Assembly (NCBI GenBank): GCA_963851385.1
Contig: CAWKPE010000013.1
Span: 124,001 to 188,000, forward strand
Origin: CAWEFA01 sp963851385
GTDB lineage: Bacteria; Bacteroidota; Bacteroidia; Bacteroidales; DTGW01
Reading direction: 5' to 3'
DNA length: 64,000 nt
The position numbers were made by a program, and so were the translations under genes. Shown piece after piece: positions 1 to 9,675 of the stretch; the first letter of the stretch is position 1, and the number at the start of each line of letters is the position of its first letter. The notes beneath the pieces were generated by a model. It worked only from the letters and a program-made list of their open reading frames with translations, did no database searches and was not told the origin of the DNA.

Positions 1-2
1 CA

Positions 3-71
3 GGAGAAAGCAGGCTTGACGGTTTGATGAAAAGAGTGAAAGGTTGGTTACAGGCTTATTATAAAGATTAA
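3..71 (+). CDS. C-terminal end of a gene, possibly an ECF sigma factor
   Basis: The frame beginning at base 3 is open from the window edge and ends at TAA 69-71, giving a basic tail that ends WLQAYYKD. The next gene looks like a membrane anti-sigma-like protein, and sigma/anti-sigma pairs in this order are common in Bacteroidota, so an ECF sigma factor is a reasonable guess. Only 22 residues are visible and no sigma motif can be confirmed. Confidence 0.4.
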   Translation, partial: GESRLDGLMKRVKGWLQAYYKD

Positions 72-153
72 TCTGATTTTTTTTAAATAGTTAAAAGCTA
101 AAGGTTACTTTTTTAATTCATCTTACATCAATACATTGAATAAAACCCGTAAG

Positions 154-858
154 ATGAATCAGCATTTAAATAATATTGAAAAGATAATAAAGTATCTTGA
201 TGGAGATTTGACTCCGGTGGAAGTAGAAGAATTTGAATTTCAACTTTATACTGATGAAAGTCTTCAGAAAGACTTTATAATTGTAAAAGAAATAGAGGAC
301 AGTTTAAGAGACTTAGTAGGGTGCGGAAACTCTGACATATCGCTCAAATCTGTTCGCATGGCTTTCGAAGAAAGTGATAATTTACAGTACGGAATTGAAA
401 AAACAAAGTTATTATTTCCAACGCCAAACAGATGGTATCATCAATTGTATAAAGTAGCTTCTATAATAGTAATAGTTTTTACAACAGCATTTATATTAAA
501 CCAAATTCTTACTAATCGGTCAGTAAATACGGAGAAATTATTTGCAAAGTATTATCAGCCTTTTCAGAAAGAATTTATCCGTTCTTCAGGGCCCGAGTGC
601 GATAATACATTATTGTTTTACAAAGCTGTTTCGAACCTGGAATATGGACGTTACAACGTGGCTTTAAACAATTTTAACCAGTTAATGTCACAAGACAAAA
701 ACTCATATTATATTGAATCTTCCTGGTATGTTGCCTTAATCTGGCTTAAATTGAACCGTCCTGCATATGCAAAGCCATATCTGAATTGGCTGGTATATAA
801 TGACAGATATTATGGTAAAAAGGCTTCATTAGTGCTAATGGAACTTGGAGGTAAATAA
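154..858 (+). CDS. Membrane anti-sigma-like protein with C-terminal TPR-like region
   Basis: I chose ATG 154 (MNQHLNN) over the upstream TTG at 136. The N-terminal ~50 residues (YLDGDLTPVEVEEFE, then a run of acidic residues) resemble the cytoplasmic anchor of anti-sigma factors that lack the zinc-binding HxxxCxxC. A single membrane helix (VASIIVIVFTTAFIL) follows near residue 105. The remaining ~110 residues outside the membrane have TPR-like helical pairs. It lies 82 bases after the possible sigma factor and converges on the TPR-CHAT gene with only 33 bases between stops. The inferred role is sequestration of the sigma factor at the inner membrane, with the TPR part sensing or docking a partner; no partner is proven. 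Confidence 0.6.
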   Translation: MNQHLNNIEKIIKYLDGDLTPVEVEEFEFQLYTDESLQKDFIIVKEIEDSLRDLVGCGNSDISLKSVRMAFEESDNLQYGIEKTKLLFPTPNRWYHQLYKVASIIVIVFTTAFILNQILTNRSVNTEKLFAKYYQPFQKEFIRSSGPECDNTLLFYKAVSNLEYGRYNVALNNFNQLMSQDKNSYYIESSWYVALIWLKLNRPAYAKPYLNWLVYNDRYYGKKASLVLMELGGK

Positions 859-891
859 TCGAGGGATTGATAATGTTTTCGACATTTAGGG

Positions 892-3800
892 TTACTTCCG
901 CTTTTTTAAAAAATATACGGTTATACCAATGATAAGAATCACACTTATATCAATACTAATTTCTTTATAATGTTTTTTTGGTGTAATTAAAAAAGTTTCT
1001 GTTTTCCCTGTTTGTATAAAGCTTGCCCAATAATAAGGATGTGAATATCTGTAACTGGAATTTTCTATATAATCAATTTTAGCTCGTTGCAAAGACTTAT
1101 TAACACTTTCTTTTATTTTGAGATTTTGATAAAAAAATTGCAACAGGTATGAACTTCTGGTATCTTCAATATTCCATAATGTAACCACCAAGCTTGGACA
1201 ACCGGCATATAAAAAACTGCGCGAAAGACTTATAATGCCTTCGCCTTTCATCAGTTTTCCGTTACCTGTACCACATGCGCTAAGCACAATTAAAGGCGAG
1301 CGAAGTTTGAGGTTGTAAATTTCATATGCGTTTAAGTTTCTATCCTTTGCCAATTCTGTATTTTGATAAAATAAGAGCTTTGAGCTTAACAGATTTTCGT
1401 TATCAATATAAGTATGCATGGCCAAATGCAATACTTTGCCATCAGCTGCATGTTTTTTAAACATGGATTTAGTAGCCTTTTTCCCAATAATTGCTTTGCC
1501 GCCAAAAATTTCGACAATTTTCATAGCCTCATCTCTGGAACTTAATAGCTCTGAGATTGAATCTTTCTTTATTTTTTCCGGTAAGCGCTTGAGATTATTT
1601 TCATATACAGGAGCAAATGCCAATACTTCATTTGTCCCAGTCACTGACATCTTGTTTTGGATAATATATAATCCGGCAGAATAAGAATAACTGATAATAT
1701 ATCTGTATAACACATACTGCAATAAGCCATAATCAACATGTACGGGAGCAGTATCAGATGTTACAAGAGATTCAATCGGCAACTGGTTAATCATACCATC
1801 TGGAATTATAATTATCTCCTTATTTGAAATATATTGCTCAATGGGCTTAATAAGGACTATATACAAATAAAAAGCTTTTTTTATATACCTGGCAATTCCA
1901 TCTTTTCTATAAGTATCCGGTTTATTGACTGAGCAAAGGCAATTCTTGAACACTATAATACTATCCTCAATTCCTTTTGCAGACTGGCTTAATACATGAA
2001 GATTATTGCCTGATAATACAAAAGTGTAAAGGCTGTCACCTGCAAATGAATATTCAACAATAGTTTTATCCAAACCGGTGATGCTTTTAAGTGTATCCAA
2101 ATTAACTTCATTTTCAGAATATTTTAGTTGGGCGTATTTGGGATACTTTTCATCGGTATATTTTGAAAGCTCCTCAGATTCATCCGAATATTGCATTAAC
2201 ATGGTACGCATTTTATACAAATTTTCCTCTTTGGGACGTTTCCTACTCTGTTCTTCACGAATAGAGCTTTGCAAAAAAGCTATGTCTTCCTGCAATTTTT
2301 TTTCTTTTGTAGTAATACTATCTGGAACACAAGCAATATTCCTGTAATCATCATCTTTTAATCCAAATGAAAGCTGTACAGCCTTACCGTGATCTGCCGC
2401 CAGGAAAGCTTTCTCAAGATACTTTTGCTGACCCGTTAGACGAAAAAGTCTAAGGGAAGTTAATAGTTCCATTTCATTCAAATTGGATTTTGAACCTGTA
2501 AACTGAAGGCGATCACTTTCTGTATTGAGTTTCCTATTTTGCATTTCAACAAAATTCTTAGCTCGAGAATAATGTTCCAGGCTTTTCTCTAAAAGAAATA
2601 TTCTTTTTATAGTAGTTTCAGGCTTATTGGCCATTTTTGTCAATAAATCTCCTTTTCCAATAAATGCATCAATGAGGTTATCATACGAAATAATATCCCG
2701 GGAATTAATTACGGGCGCATCGTAAATTCCAGTATTAATTTTATTGTCAACAGATGATTTAATTACATCCTGATATATTTTTAAACCAGCATTAAGTTTA
2801 TTAAGATTTTCAAGAGCCTGTGCCTTAAAACATAATAGATATCCATATTGGGAGTTTTTTTCACCCAGAATATTATGAATATATGATAGGCTGGTCTCAA
2901 CATTTTTTAATGCCTCATAATATTTTCTTTTGATTAATAGCATTAGTGTATACCCACCATTCAATGAAACATAAGTATTTATATTTACAGTTTTTATTTT
3001 ACTTATAAAAGCTATACTGCTTTTATAATAAAATTCTGCACTATCTGTTTCATTTAATTGCATGTAACAACGTCCAAAATAATTCAGAATTCTTTCCTTT
3101 CCTGTTAGACAATATTTTTCATTTAATGCTAACGCCTTTTGATAGTAATTTAAAGCAAGTCTAAAACTATCAATCAAATAATTTATATATCCTTTCACAT
3201 AATATGATTCTTGCAATTGCAGGGGATCTAAATTTTTTGAAAAATATGAAATTGCTAAATCGGATTTATTTTGCGCAATTTCATTTTTTTTAAGATTCAT
3301 ATACAGATATGATTGATAATAAGACAAAGTAGCAAGTTCACTTGTGAAGTTTTTTAATTTTATAAAAAGATCAAATGAGTTGGTGTAGTATTGTTCAGCT
3401 TTATTGTACATTCTTTTTGTATAATAAAAGTACCCAATATTGTATAAATTCCAGGCATAAGACACTGAATCCAAATGATGACAATGTGTAGATACGTACA
3501 AGACTGAATCATAATACATTTTAGTAAGTAAAAAATCAGAATATTTAACCATTGTCAGAAAAGCCATTGCATTGTAACATTCAGCAAGTTCACTAGAGAA
3601 AATTTCTTTTTTAAATTTAGCAACTCTTAGCGCATTTTTATAAAATTTTTCAGCCTTATCTAAATTATTTAGCTTTTCAAAACAGACACCCAATTTATAG
3701 AGGAGGAAACATGAAATTGTATCATTTGGAGGAAGAATGTCAAGAGATTTTTGAAAAAATTCAGACGCTTCTTTATATTTTTTCTGAATTTGGTAATTAA

Positions 3801-4137
3801 GTGCTTTAACAAGAAAAAGCTGATATTTAAAACCATTTAGGAAGATTAAGTTTCTATACAGACTATCAACAATCTTGCTTATTTCATTAAGTCGATCTTT
3901 ATTATTAATCTTGTAATAACAAACTGCTAAATTGCAATATGTTATAAATGTATTTGAATCCTTTAAGCTTTCAATATTCTTCAGACACCTTTTATAATTT
4001 TGTATAGCTTGGTAATTATCATGTTCATTAAATGCTTTCTCAGCCTGCAAAAATGAATTAGATGTAGCTATTTCTTTTTTCTCATTTGTGCAACCTACAC
4101 TCAGTAAAATCAGTATAAATGAAATGAATTGACGCAT
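892..4137 (-). CDS. TPR-CHAT domain lipoprotein (caspase-like protease family)
   Basis: I place the start at the second methionine of the frame (MRQFISFILILLSVGC), which gives a lipoprotein signal ending in SVGC; a start 10 codons upstream is also open. Roughly residues 30-550 are TPR-type helical pairs, then a charged coiled-coil stretch, then a C-terminal CHAT domain. The CHAT catalytic pair is intact: His in HLAMHT near residue 907 and Cys in LSACGTG near residue 953. A last hydrophobic segment (ISVILIIGITVYFL) sits close to the C-terminus. CHAT domains are caspase-like cysteine peptidases; TPR-CHAT proteins are partners of sigma/anti-sigma switches and cell-death systems in several bacteria. 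Here the gene converges on an anti-sigma-like gene, which suggests, but does not show, that it acts on it. Confidence 0.85.
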   Translation of the reverse strand: MRQFISFILILLSVGCTNEKKEIATSNSFLQAEKAFNEHDNYQAIQNYKRCLKNIESLKDSNTFITYCNLAVCYYKINNKDRLNEISKIVDSLYRNLIFLNGFKYQLFLVKALNYQIQKKYKEASEFFQKSLDILPPNDTISCFLLYKLGVCFEKLNNLDKAEKFYKNALRVAKFKKEIFSSELAECYNAMAFLTMVKYSDFLLTKMYYDSVLYVSTHCHHLDSVSYAWNLYNIGYFYYTKRMYNKAEQYYTNSFDLFIKLKNFTSELATLSYYQSYLYMNLKKNEIAQNKSDLAISYFSKNLDPLQLQESYYVKGYINYLIDSFRLALNYYQKALALNEKYCLTGKERILNYFGRCYMQLNETDSAEFYYKSSIAFISKIKTVNINTYVSLNGGYTLMLLIKRKYYEALKNVETSLSYIHNILGEKNSQYGYLLCFKAQALENLNKLNAGLKIYQDVIKSSVDNKINTGIYDAPVINSRDIISYDNLIDAFIGKGDLLTKMANKPETTIKRIFLLEKSLEHYSRAKNFVEMQNRKLNTESDRLQFTGSKSNLNEMELLTSLRLFRLTGQQKYLEKAFLAADHGKAVQLSFGLKDDDYRNIACVPDSITTKEKKLQEDIAFLQSSIREEQSRKRPKEENLYKMRTMLMQYSDESEELSKYTDEKYPKYAQLKYSENEVNLDTLKSITGLDKTIVEYSFAGDSLYTFVLSGNNLHVLSQSAKGIEDSIIVFKNCLCSVNKPDTYRKDGIARYIKKAFYLYIVLIKPIEQYISNKEIIIIPDGMINQLPIESLVTSDTAPVHVDYGLLQYVLYRYIISYSYSAGLYIIQNKMSVTGTNEVLAFAPVYENNLKRLPEKIKKDSISELLSSRDEAMKIVEIFGGKAIIGKKATKSMFKKHAADGKVLHLAMHTYIDNENLLSSKLLFYQNTELAKDRNLNAYEIYNLKLRSPLIVLSACGTGNGKLMKGEGIISLSRSFLYAGCPSLVVTLWNIEDTRSSYLLQFFYQNLKIKESVNKSLQRAKIDYIENSSYRYSHPYYWASFIQTGKTETFLITPKKHYKEISIDISVILIIGITVYFLKKRK

Positions 4138-4249
4138 ATTCAAAAATACGAAAAAAAAAATACCCACTTATAATTTATGTAAAACCCAAAAGGCAAAGCA
4201 AATAACGGATAATAGTGGGTTGCTAATGCCTTGATTAAAATTAGTAGTT

Positions 4250-4324
4250 ATGAAAAAAGATAAGTACAGGTATTTACCAACGGACAAACCTCCTGGTGAT
4301 CCTCCTCCACCTGGTGGTCATTAA
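4250..4324 (+). CDS. 24-residue proline-rich peptide
   Basis: A short ORF starts with MKKDKYRYLPTDK and ends with GDPPPPGGH before TAA at 4322-4324. It is divergent from the TPR-CHAT gene and is followed 23 bases later by a terminator-like hairpin, so it looks like a complete small transcription unit. I know of no function. Composition (basic head, proline/glycine tail) is unlike random A+T-rich DNA. Confidence 0.4.
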   Translation: MKKDKYRYLPTDKPPGDPPPPGGH

Positions 4325-4346
4325 AGAGGCTAAACTAAAGAATTTT

Positions 4347-4381
4347 AAAAAGCTGCACCATAAAAGGGTACGGCTTTTTTG
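4347..4381 (+). terminator. Intrinsic terminator after the small peptide gene
   Basis: The stem AAGCTGCACC pairs imperfectly with GGGTACGGCTT across a short ATAAAA loop and runs into TTTTTT. It is placed just after the 24-codon ORF. Confidence 0.55.
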
Positions 4382-4620
4382 TTACTAATGACTAAAATTA
4401 TTCCTGAATAACGTGTAAATAATATTTTTTTAACATATTTTTGACATACGTTATTTATATTTACCATTTGCGGTACCAGCAATCAAAAACGGGCATAGAT
4501 TATGAAAACTATAAATATTTTAAAAAATCAACAGAGTATTCATTTATTTTCAGTCATGAAAAATCTCTTTACGCTGGTTCACGTAAAAAGACATTAAATG
4601 CACAACCTAAACTAAGACGT

Positions 4621-5427
4621 ATGAAAAAAATATTAATTATTTTAATCCTCTTTGCAATCAGGGCAGGCACCTTATTTGGTACTGTAACCTTTACTGAAGT
4701 AATAAATTATATTAATTGCGATTCTGTAGAGGTTGATTTTTGTGGCATTGATGATAATTATTCTTCTGGAGAAATATATTGCTGGGATTTTGGAGATGGC
4801 AAAAGTGGCTGTAGTGCAGATTATAACTTGGCCTCTCATAATTATTCAAAGCCAGGTAGTTATACAGTAACATTAACGTGTATTAGGAATGGTGATTCTA
4901 CAATATTTGTTAAACCGAATTTAATTACTATAAGAATATCACCAAAAGCAGGTTTTACATATATCTGGGTAGATACTTCAAAATATATTTATGCTCCTGC
5001 TACTATAAATTTCAACAATACATCTCTAAAAGGGGACGGTGATACGTTAAGTTACACTTGGGATTTTGGCGATACCACAAGTTCAACGGATACCAACGCA
5101 GTCCACACGTATAATAAACCAGGGGCATATATTGTAAAATTAACTGTAAGAGATAATTACTCGTGCCATGTTGATACTTCAAAAGTTCTGTTTATACAGA
5201 TGCAATCTAGTACCTACCATCCCTTTCCAACCAAAAATACGTTGTGGACAGAAGCATATTATAATCCTTACCCGGATGAATATTCACTTTTCCACGCCTT
5301 TGCTTTAAAAGATGGCGATACGACTATCAAAGGCAAACTATACCATAAAATTTATCATTCCACTGATACCATTTTTACCGAAAACAAACTTTGCGGGGGA
5401 ATAAGGGAAGAAAATAAAAAAATTTAT
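4621..5427 (+). pseudogene. Secreted PKD-repeat protein, truncated by IS1-family copy 1
   Basis: ATG 4621 gives a signal peptide (MKKILIILILFAIRAGTLFG). Two PKD-like beta-sandwich repeats follow, each with the hallmark WDFGDG or WDFGDT and a later Y.KPG.Y.V.LT strand. Such proteins are usually exported by type IX secretion in Bacteroidota and end in a sorting domain; here the frame runs 21 bases into the insertion sequence and stops at 5448, so the C-terminus is lost. The remainder of the gene is not found on the far side of IS copy 3 either. Confidence 0.75.
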
Positions 5428-5430
5428 GGC

Positions 5431-5462
5431 TTTGTTAATTTAGTATAGTTTTATTATATTTG
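5431..5462 (+). promoter_or_regulatory. Bacteroidota-type promoter at the IS left end
   Basis: TTTG at 5431-5434 and TATATTTG at 5455-5462 are spaced as the -33 and -7 boxes (TAnnTTTG) of Bacteroidota promoters and lie just upstream of the transposase start. The same promoter occurs in copies 2 and 3. Confidence 0.5.
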
Positions 5463-5484
5463 TGCAGTTATAAAACTATATAAA

Positions 5485-6170
5485 ATGATTATAGATAGCT
5501 GCCCAAAATGTAAAAGCAAGAATTTTCGTAAAGATGGTATAGTTAAATCAAAACAAAGGTTTCTGTGTAAAGATTGCAAGCATCGATTTACTGTAGGGCA
5601 ATTAGGAAAGCCGAATGACCTTAAAAGAAATGCCTTAGTTTTATATTTAGAAGGCTTAGGTTTTAGATCAATAGGAAGATACTTAAATGTGAGCCATGTT
5701 GCTGTTTTTAATTGGATAAAGTCCTTTGGAGAAAAGTTGGATGAATTTAGAAATCCTGGAGATATTGATGTAATAGAATTGGATGAGATGCATACATATA
5801 TTGGTTCAAAAAAAACTACTGCTGGATATGGATTGCTGTTGATAGAAATGGGCATAGGTTCGTCAATTGTGAAATTGGCACAAGAGGAACCGAAACTGGA
5901 AAAAGGCTCTGGGAAAAAATTGAAGAATTTTCCAAAGGGATAGTTTGTGCTGACTATTGGAAAGCTTATAATGAATTTGTTCCGGAAGAACAATTAGTTC
6001 AGACAAAGGCAGAAACATATACAGTAGAAGGCTATAATAGTCTTTTTAGACATTTTTTGGCCAGATTAAGAAGAAAAACAAAATGCTATACAAAAGCAAA
6101 ACATATGTTGATTTATTCAATAAAATTGTTGATGTTTAAATGGAATAATGATTTAGCTATACTTTATTAA
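5485..6170 (+). CDS. IS1-family transposase, made by -1 frameshift (copy 1)
   Basis: The first frame (5485-5943) encodes a zinc-finger head (CPKCKSKNF, CKDCKHRF), a helix-turn-helix and the beginning of the catalytic domain (VIELDEMHTYIG). At the run of eight A followed by C (5808-5816) a -1 shift enters the second frame. That frame reads on through AVDRNG, CADYWKAY and EGYNSLFRHFLARLRRKTKCYTK to TAA 6168-6170. IS1 elements use exactly this A-run frameshift to fuse InsA and InsB, so this is a working design and not damage. Confidence 0.85.
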
Positions 6171-6177
6171 CAATGCC

Positions 6178-7002
6178 ATTTTCTTTAATCAATTCTCCTT
6201 CATTAATAGTAATATGTAAATTTCCTATATAAGTTGACCTAAACTTAATTCGACTAAAACCGAAATCAATAATCTCAATACATTGCTCTCCAAATGATTT
6301 ATCAATTAATTGAGCCAAATCAGACTTTTCAATTTTTGAATCATTAACATCATCCCTAAAAACTAAGATATAATCTGAAATCCTTATTATTTTCCCTTTA
6401 ATAGTATCTTGTTTAGTGTATTTTTTATAAGAATCATTTGATATTCTTATCTTATAATTATCATAATTTTTAGAATTAAAATATACTTTGTAATCTCCAT
6501 TTCTTAGTTTTTGTTTTTCATAATAAGGCTCAAATTTCTTTTGTCTGAATGGACAATAGACTTTTTTTTCTTTGAGTTGACCATTGTCAGAGATTTCGTA
6601 GAGTCTGTCATTTTTATAATACAATCTTTTCGGAACGGGTACTCTATTTTGTCCTCCACTTTGCATATCATATCCTATTGCAGTATCAAGTATTATTTGC
6701 TCTGATTTTTTATCAATCGATAGTACCAATGTATCAATTGTCTTATTAATGCTATCAAAATATCTTACAGTATCATAGATTGGAGTATTTATTAAGAAAA
6801 CAGTATCGTTATTTATTTTCCATCTACCATATGACCAACTTGAAGTTAAGTCAAAGTGATAAGAGTAATCCCATGTAGAATCTGTGTTTAATGATAAATG
6901 ACTATCGAAATAATCACAATATTTTCCAGCAATCATTTTTTGGCCAAATGTTGATACGGCCAAAGTCATTGCTAATATTGTAATAAGATATTTTATTTTC
7001 AT
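6178..7002 (-). pseudogene. Secreted protein, cassette copy B, C-terminus cut by IS copy 1
   Basis: ATG at 7002 gives a signal peptide (MKIKYLITILAMTLAVSTFG); the longer frame to 7089 only reads through the attC-like site. The mature protein is of unknown function, rich in beta-strand-like Y/K/D segments. It is the same as the protein at 39974-40804 except at the end: here the IS replaces the last residue and adds GIVNKV. The missing end of this cassette lies on the far side of the island beside IS copy 3. Confidence 0.7.
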
Positions 7003-7036
7003 AAATTCTTTGTTTGTCATCATCGCCCAAACTTGC

Positions 7037-7165
7037 GCCCAACGGTGAGTATATAAACCGTAAGGGTTTCGGAGCTGCGTTCCTGTCAAGTTACTAAAAA
7101 TTTAAATATATTTGCTAAACTTCGCAAACCTGCGCCACCCTTATGGATTATATACTGTGTTGTGG
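7037..7165. repeat. attC-like site 1
   Basis: Inverse core GCCCAAC and core GTTGTGG bound a palindrome with arms AGTATATAAACCGTAAGG and CCTTATGGATTATATACT. The interior matches site 25. Confidence 0.75.
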
Positions 7166-7232
7166 CCAGTTTATTATTATTTTTTATTCTAATAATCATT
7201 ACAAAAATATCTTTTTTTTCTTATAAATTGGC
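7166..7232. other. Gene-less mini-cassette
   Basis: About 70 bases between two attC-like sites with no ORF or clear structure. It begins GTTGTGGCC and ends GGCCACTAAC, so its ends match as a cassette's should. Confidence 0.55.
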
Positions 7233-7362
7233 CACTAACGTTCGAGTGTATGAGCCGTAAGAGATTCGGAGCCACGTCACTATCCAGTTACAACAAATTT
7301 AAATAATTTTTCTGACCTTCGCAAACTTGCGCCACCCTTATGGATTATACACTTTGTTATGG
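7233..7362. repeat. attC-like site 2
   Basis: CACTAAC and GTTATGG bound arms GTGTATGAGCCGTAAG and CTTATGGATTATACAC. Confidence 0.75.
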
Positions 7363-7366
7363 CGCG

Positions 7367-8320
7367 TTAATTTTTTAATTCAAAAACCCCTTGTCCTGTA
7401 CCAAACCATTTGTTGTCATCTTTATCTATAGCTATAGTCCGAACACTTAGTCCACCAGGCCCTTTTGTTATTGGATAAGTTGTCCAATTTGAACCATCAA
7501 ATTTTAAGACTCCACCATATTCTGTCCCAATCCACATATTATATTTAGCATCTATGACAATCGAATAAACTGTGCTATCAGGTAACTCTGTTTTCATATT
7601 TATTGTTTGCCAATTTGTACCATCAAATTTTGAGACACCTTTTGAAGTTCCGAACCATTTATTCCCCAAGTTGTCAATCTCAATACAATATATATAATCA
7701 TCAATCAAGCCACTGTTAGTTGAGTTATAAGTTGTCCAGACAGAGTCATTAAATTTTGATATTCCACAACATGTTCCGAACCATTTGTTATTTTGGGAAT
7801 CTATAGCAATGGCATTAACTTGATCCTCTACCAGACCATTTTTTTTATTATAGGTAATCCATTTAGAATCAGTGAACATAGAGACACCATCGAATTCAGT
7901 TCCAAACCATTTATTCCCTTGATTGTCTATAGCTACTGCAAGAACTCTGTTATCAACTAGACCAGAATTTATATCATAATTAGTCCAATTTTTGCCATCA
8001 AACTTGGATACGCCTTCAGTTGTTGCAATCCATTTATTCTCCAGTTTATCTATAACGATAGCCTTTATAAAATTACCTACTAAGCCATTACTTATATTAT
8101 AAGTCGTCCAATTAGAACCATCGAATTTGGATATACCATTTTCAGTCCCAATCCATATATTATTTTGTGCGTCAACTACAATAGAAGTAATCATATTTCC
8201 GGCTAATCCATTTGTATTGTCATAAATAATCATGGTTGCTGAAGTTGTTTCTTTTTTACATGAAAATGTAATAGTCATAATATAAATTATCAATCCTATT
8301 TTAATAATGTTTTTTTTCAT
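7367..8320 (-). CDS. Lipoprotein beta-propeller with two-component-regulator-type repeats
   Basis: A lipoprotein signal (IYIMTITFSCKKE) is followed by about seven repeats of ~40 residues with the pattern NKWFGTxxGVSKFDGxNWTTY and D.. IA.D. This is the Reg_prop propeller unit usually found in the periplasmic half of hybrid two-component sensors, but here no membrane helix, kinase or HTH follows, so it is a free-standing propeller. It is the only gene of its cassette; its stop lies 5 bases from site 2. Confidence 0.8.
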   Translation of the reverse strand: MKKNIIKIGLIIYIMTITFSCKKETTSATMIIYDNTNGLAGNMITSIVVDAQNNIWIGTENGISKFDGSNWTTYNISNGLVGNFIKAIVIDKLENKWIATTEGVSKFDGKNWTNYDINSGLVDNRVLAVAIDNQGNKWFGTEFDGVSMFTDSKWITYNKKNGLVEDQVNAIAIDSQNNKWFGTCCGISKFNDSVWTTYNSTNSGLIDDYIYCIEIDNLGNKWFGTSKGVSKFDGTNWQTINMKTELPDSTVYSIVIDAKYNMWIGTEYGGVLKFDGSNWTTYPITKGPGGLSVRTIAIDKDDNKWFGTGQGVFELKN

Positions 8321-8356
8321 ATAGAATATTTACCTTAAGGATGAAATTTTAATGCG

Positions 8357-8488
8357 CCATAAACGTTCCTCGGCTATGTAAAGTGCGGGATTTACTTGCA
8401 GAATAAATCCCAATACACAAATATAATTAGAAAGCACTGAATTTGCAAACCCTCTATAACCCGCATTTTATATGAGCCGATGTTGGGT
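8357..8488. repeat. attC-like site 3
   Basis: CCATAAAC and GTTGGGT bound arms CGGCTATGTAAAGTGCGGG and CCCGCATTTTATATGAGCCG. Confidence 0.75.
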
Positions 8489-8555
8489 GCTGGCCATTAT
8501 TTATTATTATTGTTTTCTTGTATATTCATGATTAAGTCAAATATTGAATGTCAAA

Positions 8556-8990
8556 TTAATAATTTAATAAATATATAGTTTTTGTCCTATCTATTAATGG
8601 CATTTTTTCCCAACCTTCTTTAGGGGCTTTTAAAGTATCAGCAGCAGGGCAATTCAATAAAATTTTACAATTAGTCGGTTGTAATGGGTAAAACATAACA
8701 AAAAATCTTCTATTTAATATTGATGTGTCAATTTTTGTAATATTTGTCTTGCCTTGTATTTTTTGGTTCTTTATTGACATGTCAAAATAGACAACTCGAC
8801 CTCCTGATTTACCATAATTTTCAATATTTGTAACATATCCAATTGTATATTTATGATTATTATTTAATTTTTTGTTGTCATTGAAAAAATCAATAATTGC
8901 AAAAATTGAGTAAACACATATTGCAATTATAAATATTATTAATCCAACTTTTTGATAATTAATCTTATTATTTTTTATGTCAATTCCCAT
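8556..8990 (-). CDS. Small membrane-anchored protein, unknown
   Basis: 144 residues with one N-terminal membrane helix (VGLIIFIIAICVYSIFAII) and a soluble part of mixed strands (YTIGYVTNIENYGKSGGRVV). I do not recognise a family. It is the single gene of a cassette bounded by sites 3 and 4. Confidence 0.6.
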   Translation of the reverse strand: MGIDIKNNKINYQKVGLIIFIIAICVYSIFAIIDFFNDNKKLNNNHKYTIGYVTNIENYGKSGGRVVYFDMSIKNQKIQGKTNITKIDTSILNRRFFVMFYPLQPTNCKILLNCPAADTLKAPKEGWEKMPLIDRTKTIYLLNY

Positions 8991-9047
8991 AACAAATTTT
9001 TTAAAACTGATTTAAAAAGTCATTGAGTTGATCTTTGGATGGCTTGC

Positions 9048-9101
9048 ACCCAAACGGTCAAGTATATAGTGCGTTTTAATGCACTATATACATTGTTGGT
9101 T
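9048..9101. repeat. attC-like site 4 (short form)
   Basis: ACCCAAAC and GTTGGTT bound a perfect GTATATAGTGC hairpin with loop GTTTTAAT; only 54 bases. Confidence 0.7.
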
Positions 9102-9130
9102 GCAGGTTTTTTTTCTTGTCTTTATATTAA

Positions 9131-9574
9131 TCAATATTTTTCTATAAGCTTTGAAATATCAAACTCACCAATTAAATGAATTTCATTGTCAAATTTATAA
9201 TATACTTTATACTTTGTCAATTTTAATTTTCCAATATTTATAGCTCTGCATCTACAATCTTTAGTCTTTGCTCCAAATAATCCATGATATACAGTCACAA
9301 AGATTGCAGAGTCATTCTTAGAATATTTAATCTTTGAACACTCAAGTGCAGAATTTATCATTGTAGGTTTGTTTGTAATCATAGTTTTTCCAGAAATATC
9401 GCAAATAATTGGCAAGTACCATCCATCATAGGTCTTTATTGGGTCTTCAGTTTTAATTCCTCCAACTGATGTTATAAATTTCCAATTACAACAACTAACG
9501 GTCCAAGTTAAGCAAGAATCAAAAAACAACGATGTTGTCAGTCCTAGCAATATTATTATTATTATTTTACTCAT
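9131..9574 (-). CDS. Small secreted or lipoprotein, unknown
   Basis: 147 residues; the head IIIIILLGLTTSLFFDSC is a lipoprotein-like signal. The mature part has several Cys (SCLTWTVSCC, DCRCRA) and no recognised domain. Single gene of the cassette between short sites 4 and 5. Confidence 0.6.
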   Translation of the reverse strand: MSKIIIIILLGLTTSLFFDSCLTWTVSCCNWKFITSVGGIKTEDPIKTYDGWYLPIICDISGKTMITNKPTMINSALECSKIKYSKNDSAIFVTVYHGLFGAKTKDCRCRAINIGKLKLTKYKVYYKFDNEIHLIGEFDISKLIEKY

Positions 9575-9602
9575 AATGCTTTGTCCTTTTCTAAAACTTG
9601 CA

Positions 9603-9655
9603 ACCCAACGTTCAAGTATATAGTGCGTTTTAATGCACTATATACTATGTTGCCC
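9603..9655. repeat. attC-like site 5 (short form)
   Basis: CCCAAC and GTTGCCC bound the same GTATATAGTGC / GTTTTAAT hairpin as site 4. Confidence 0.7.
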
Positions 9656-9675
9656 ACCGTTTTTATTTTTATCAA

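Larger units (their letters stand above)
5428..6177 (+). mobile_element. IS1-family insertion sequence, copy 1 (750 bp)
   Basis: The terminal inverted repeats are GGCTTTGTTAATTTAGTATA at the left and its counterpart GGCATTGTTAATAAAGTATA read inward from the right. The copy matches copies 2 and 3 base for base wherever I compared them. Left flank AAATTTAT and right flank ATTTTCTT differ, so this copy lacks a target duplication of its own; its right flank matches the left flank of copy 3 instead. Confidence 0.9.

Noticed and set aside
5454..5993. Minus-strand 179-codon ORF inside each IS1-family copy
   Set aside because: It is antisense to the transposase, has no recognisable domain, and repeats only because the IS is repeated.
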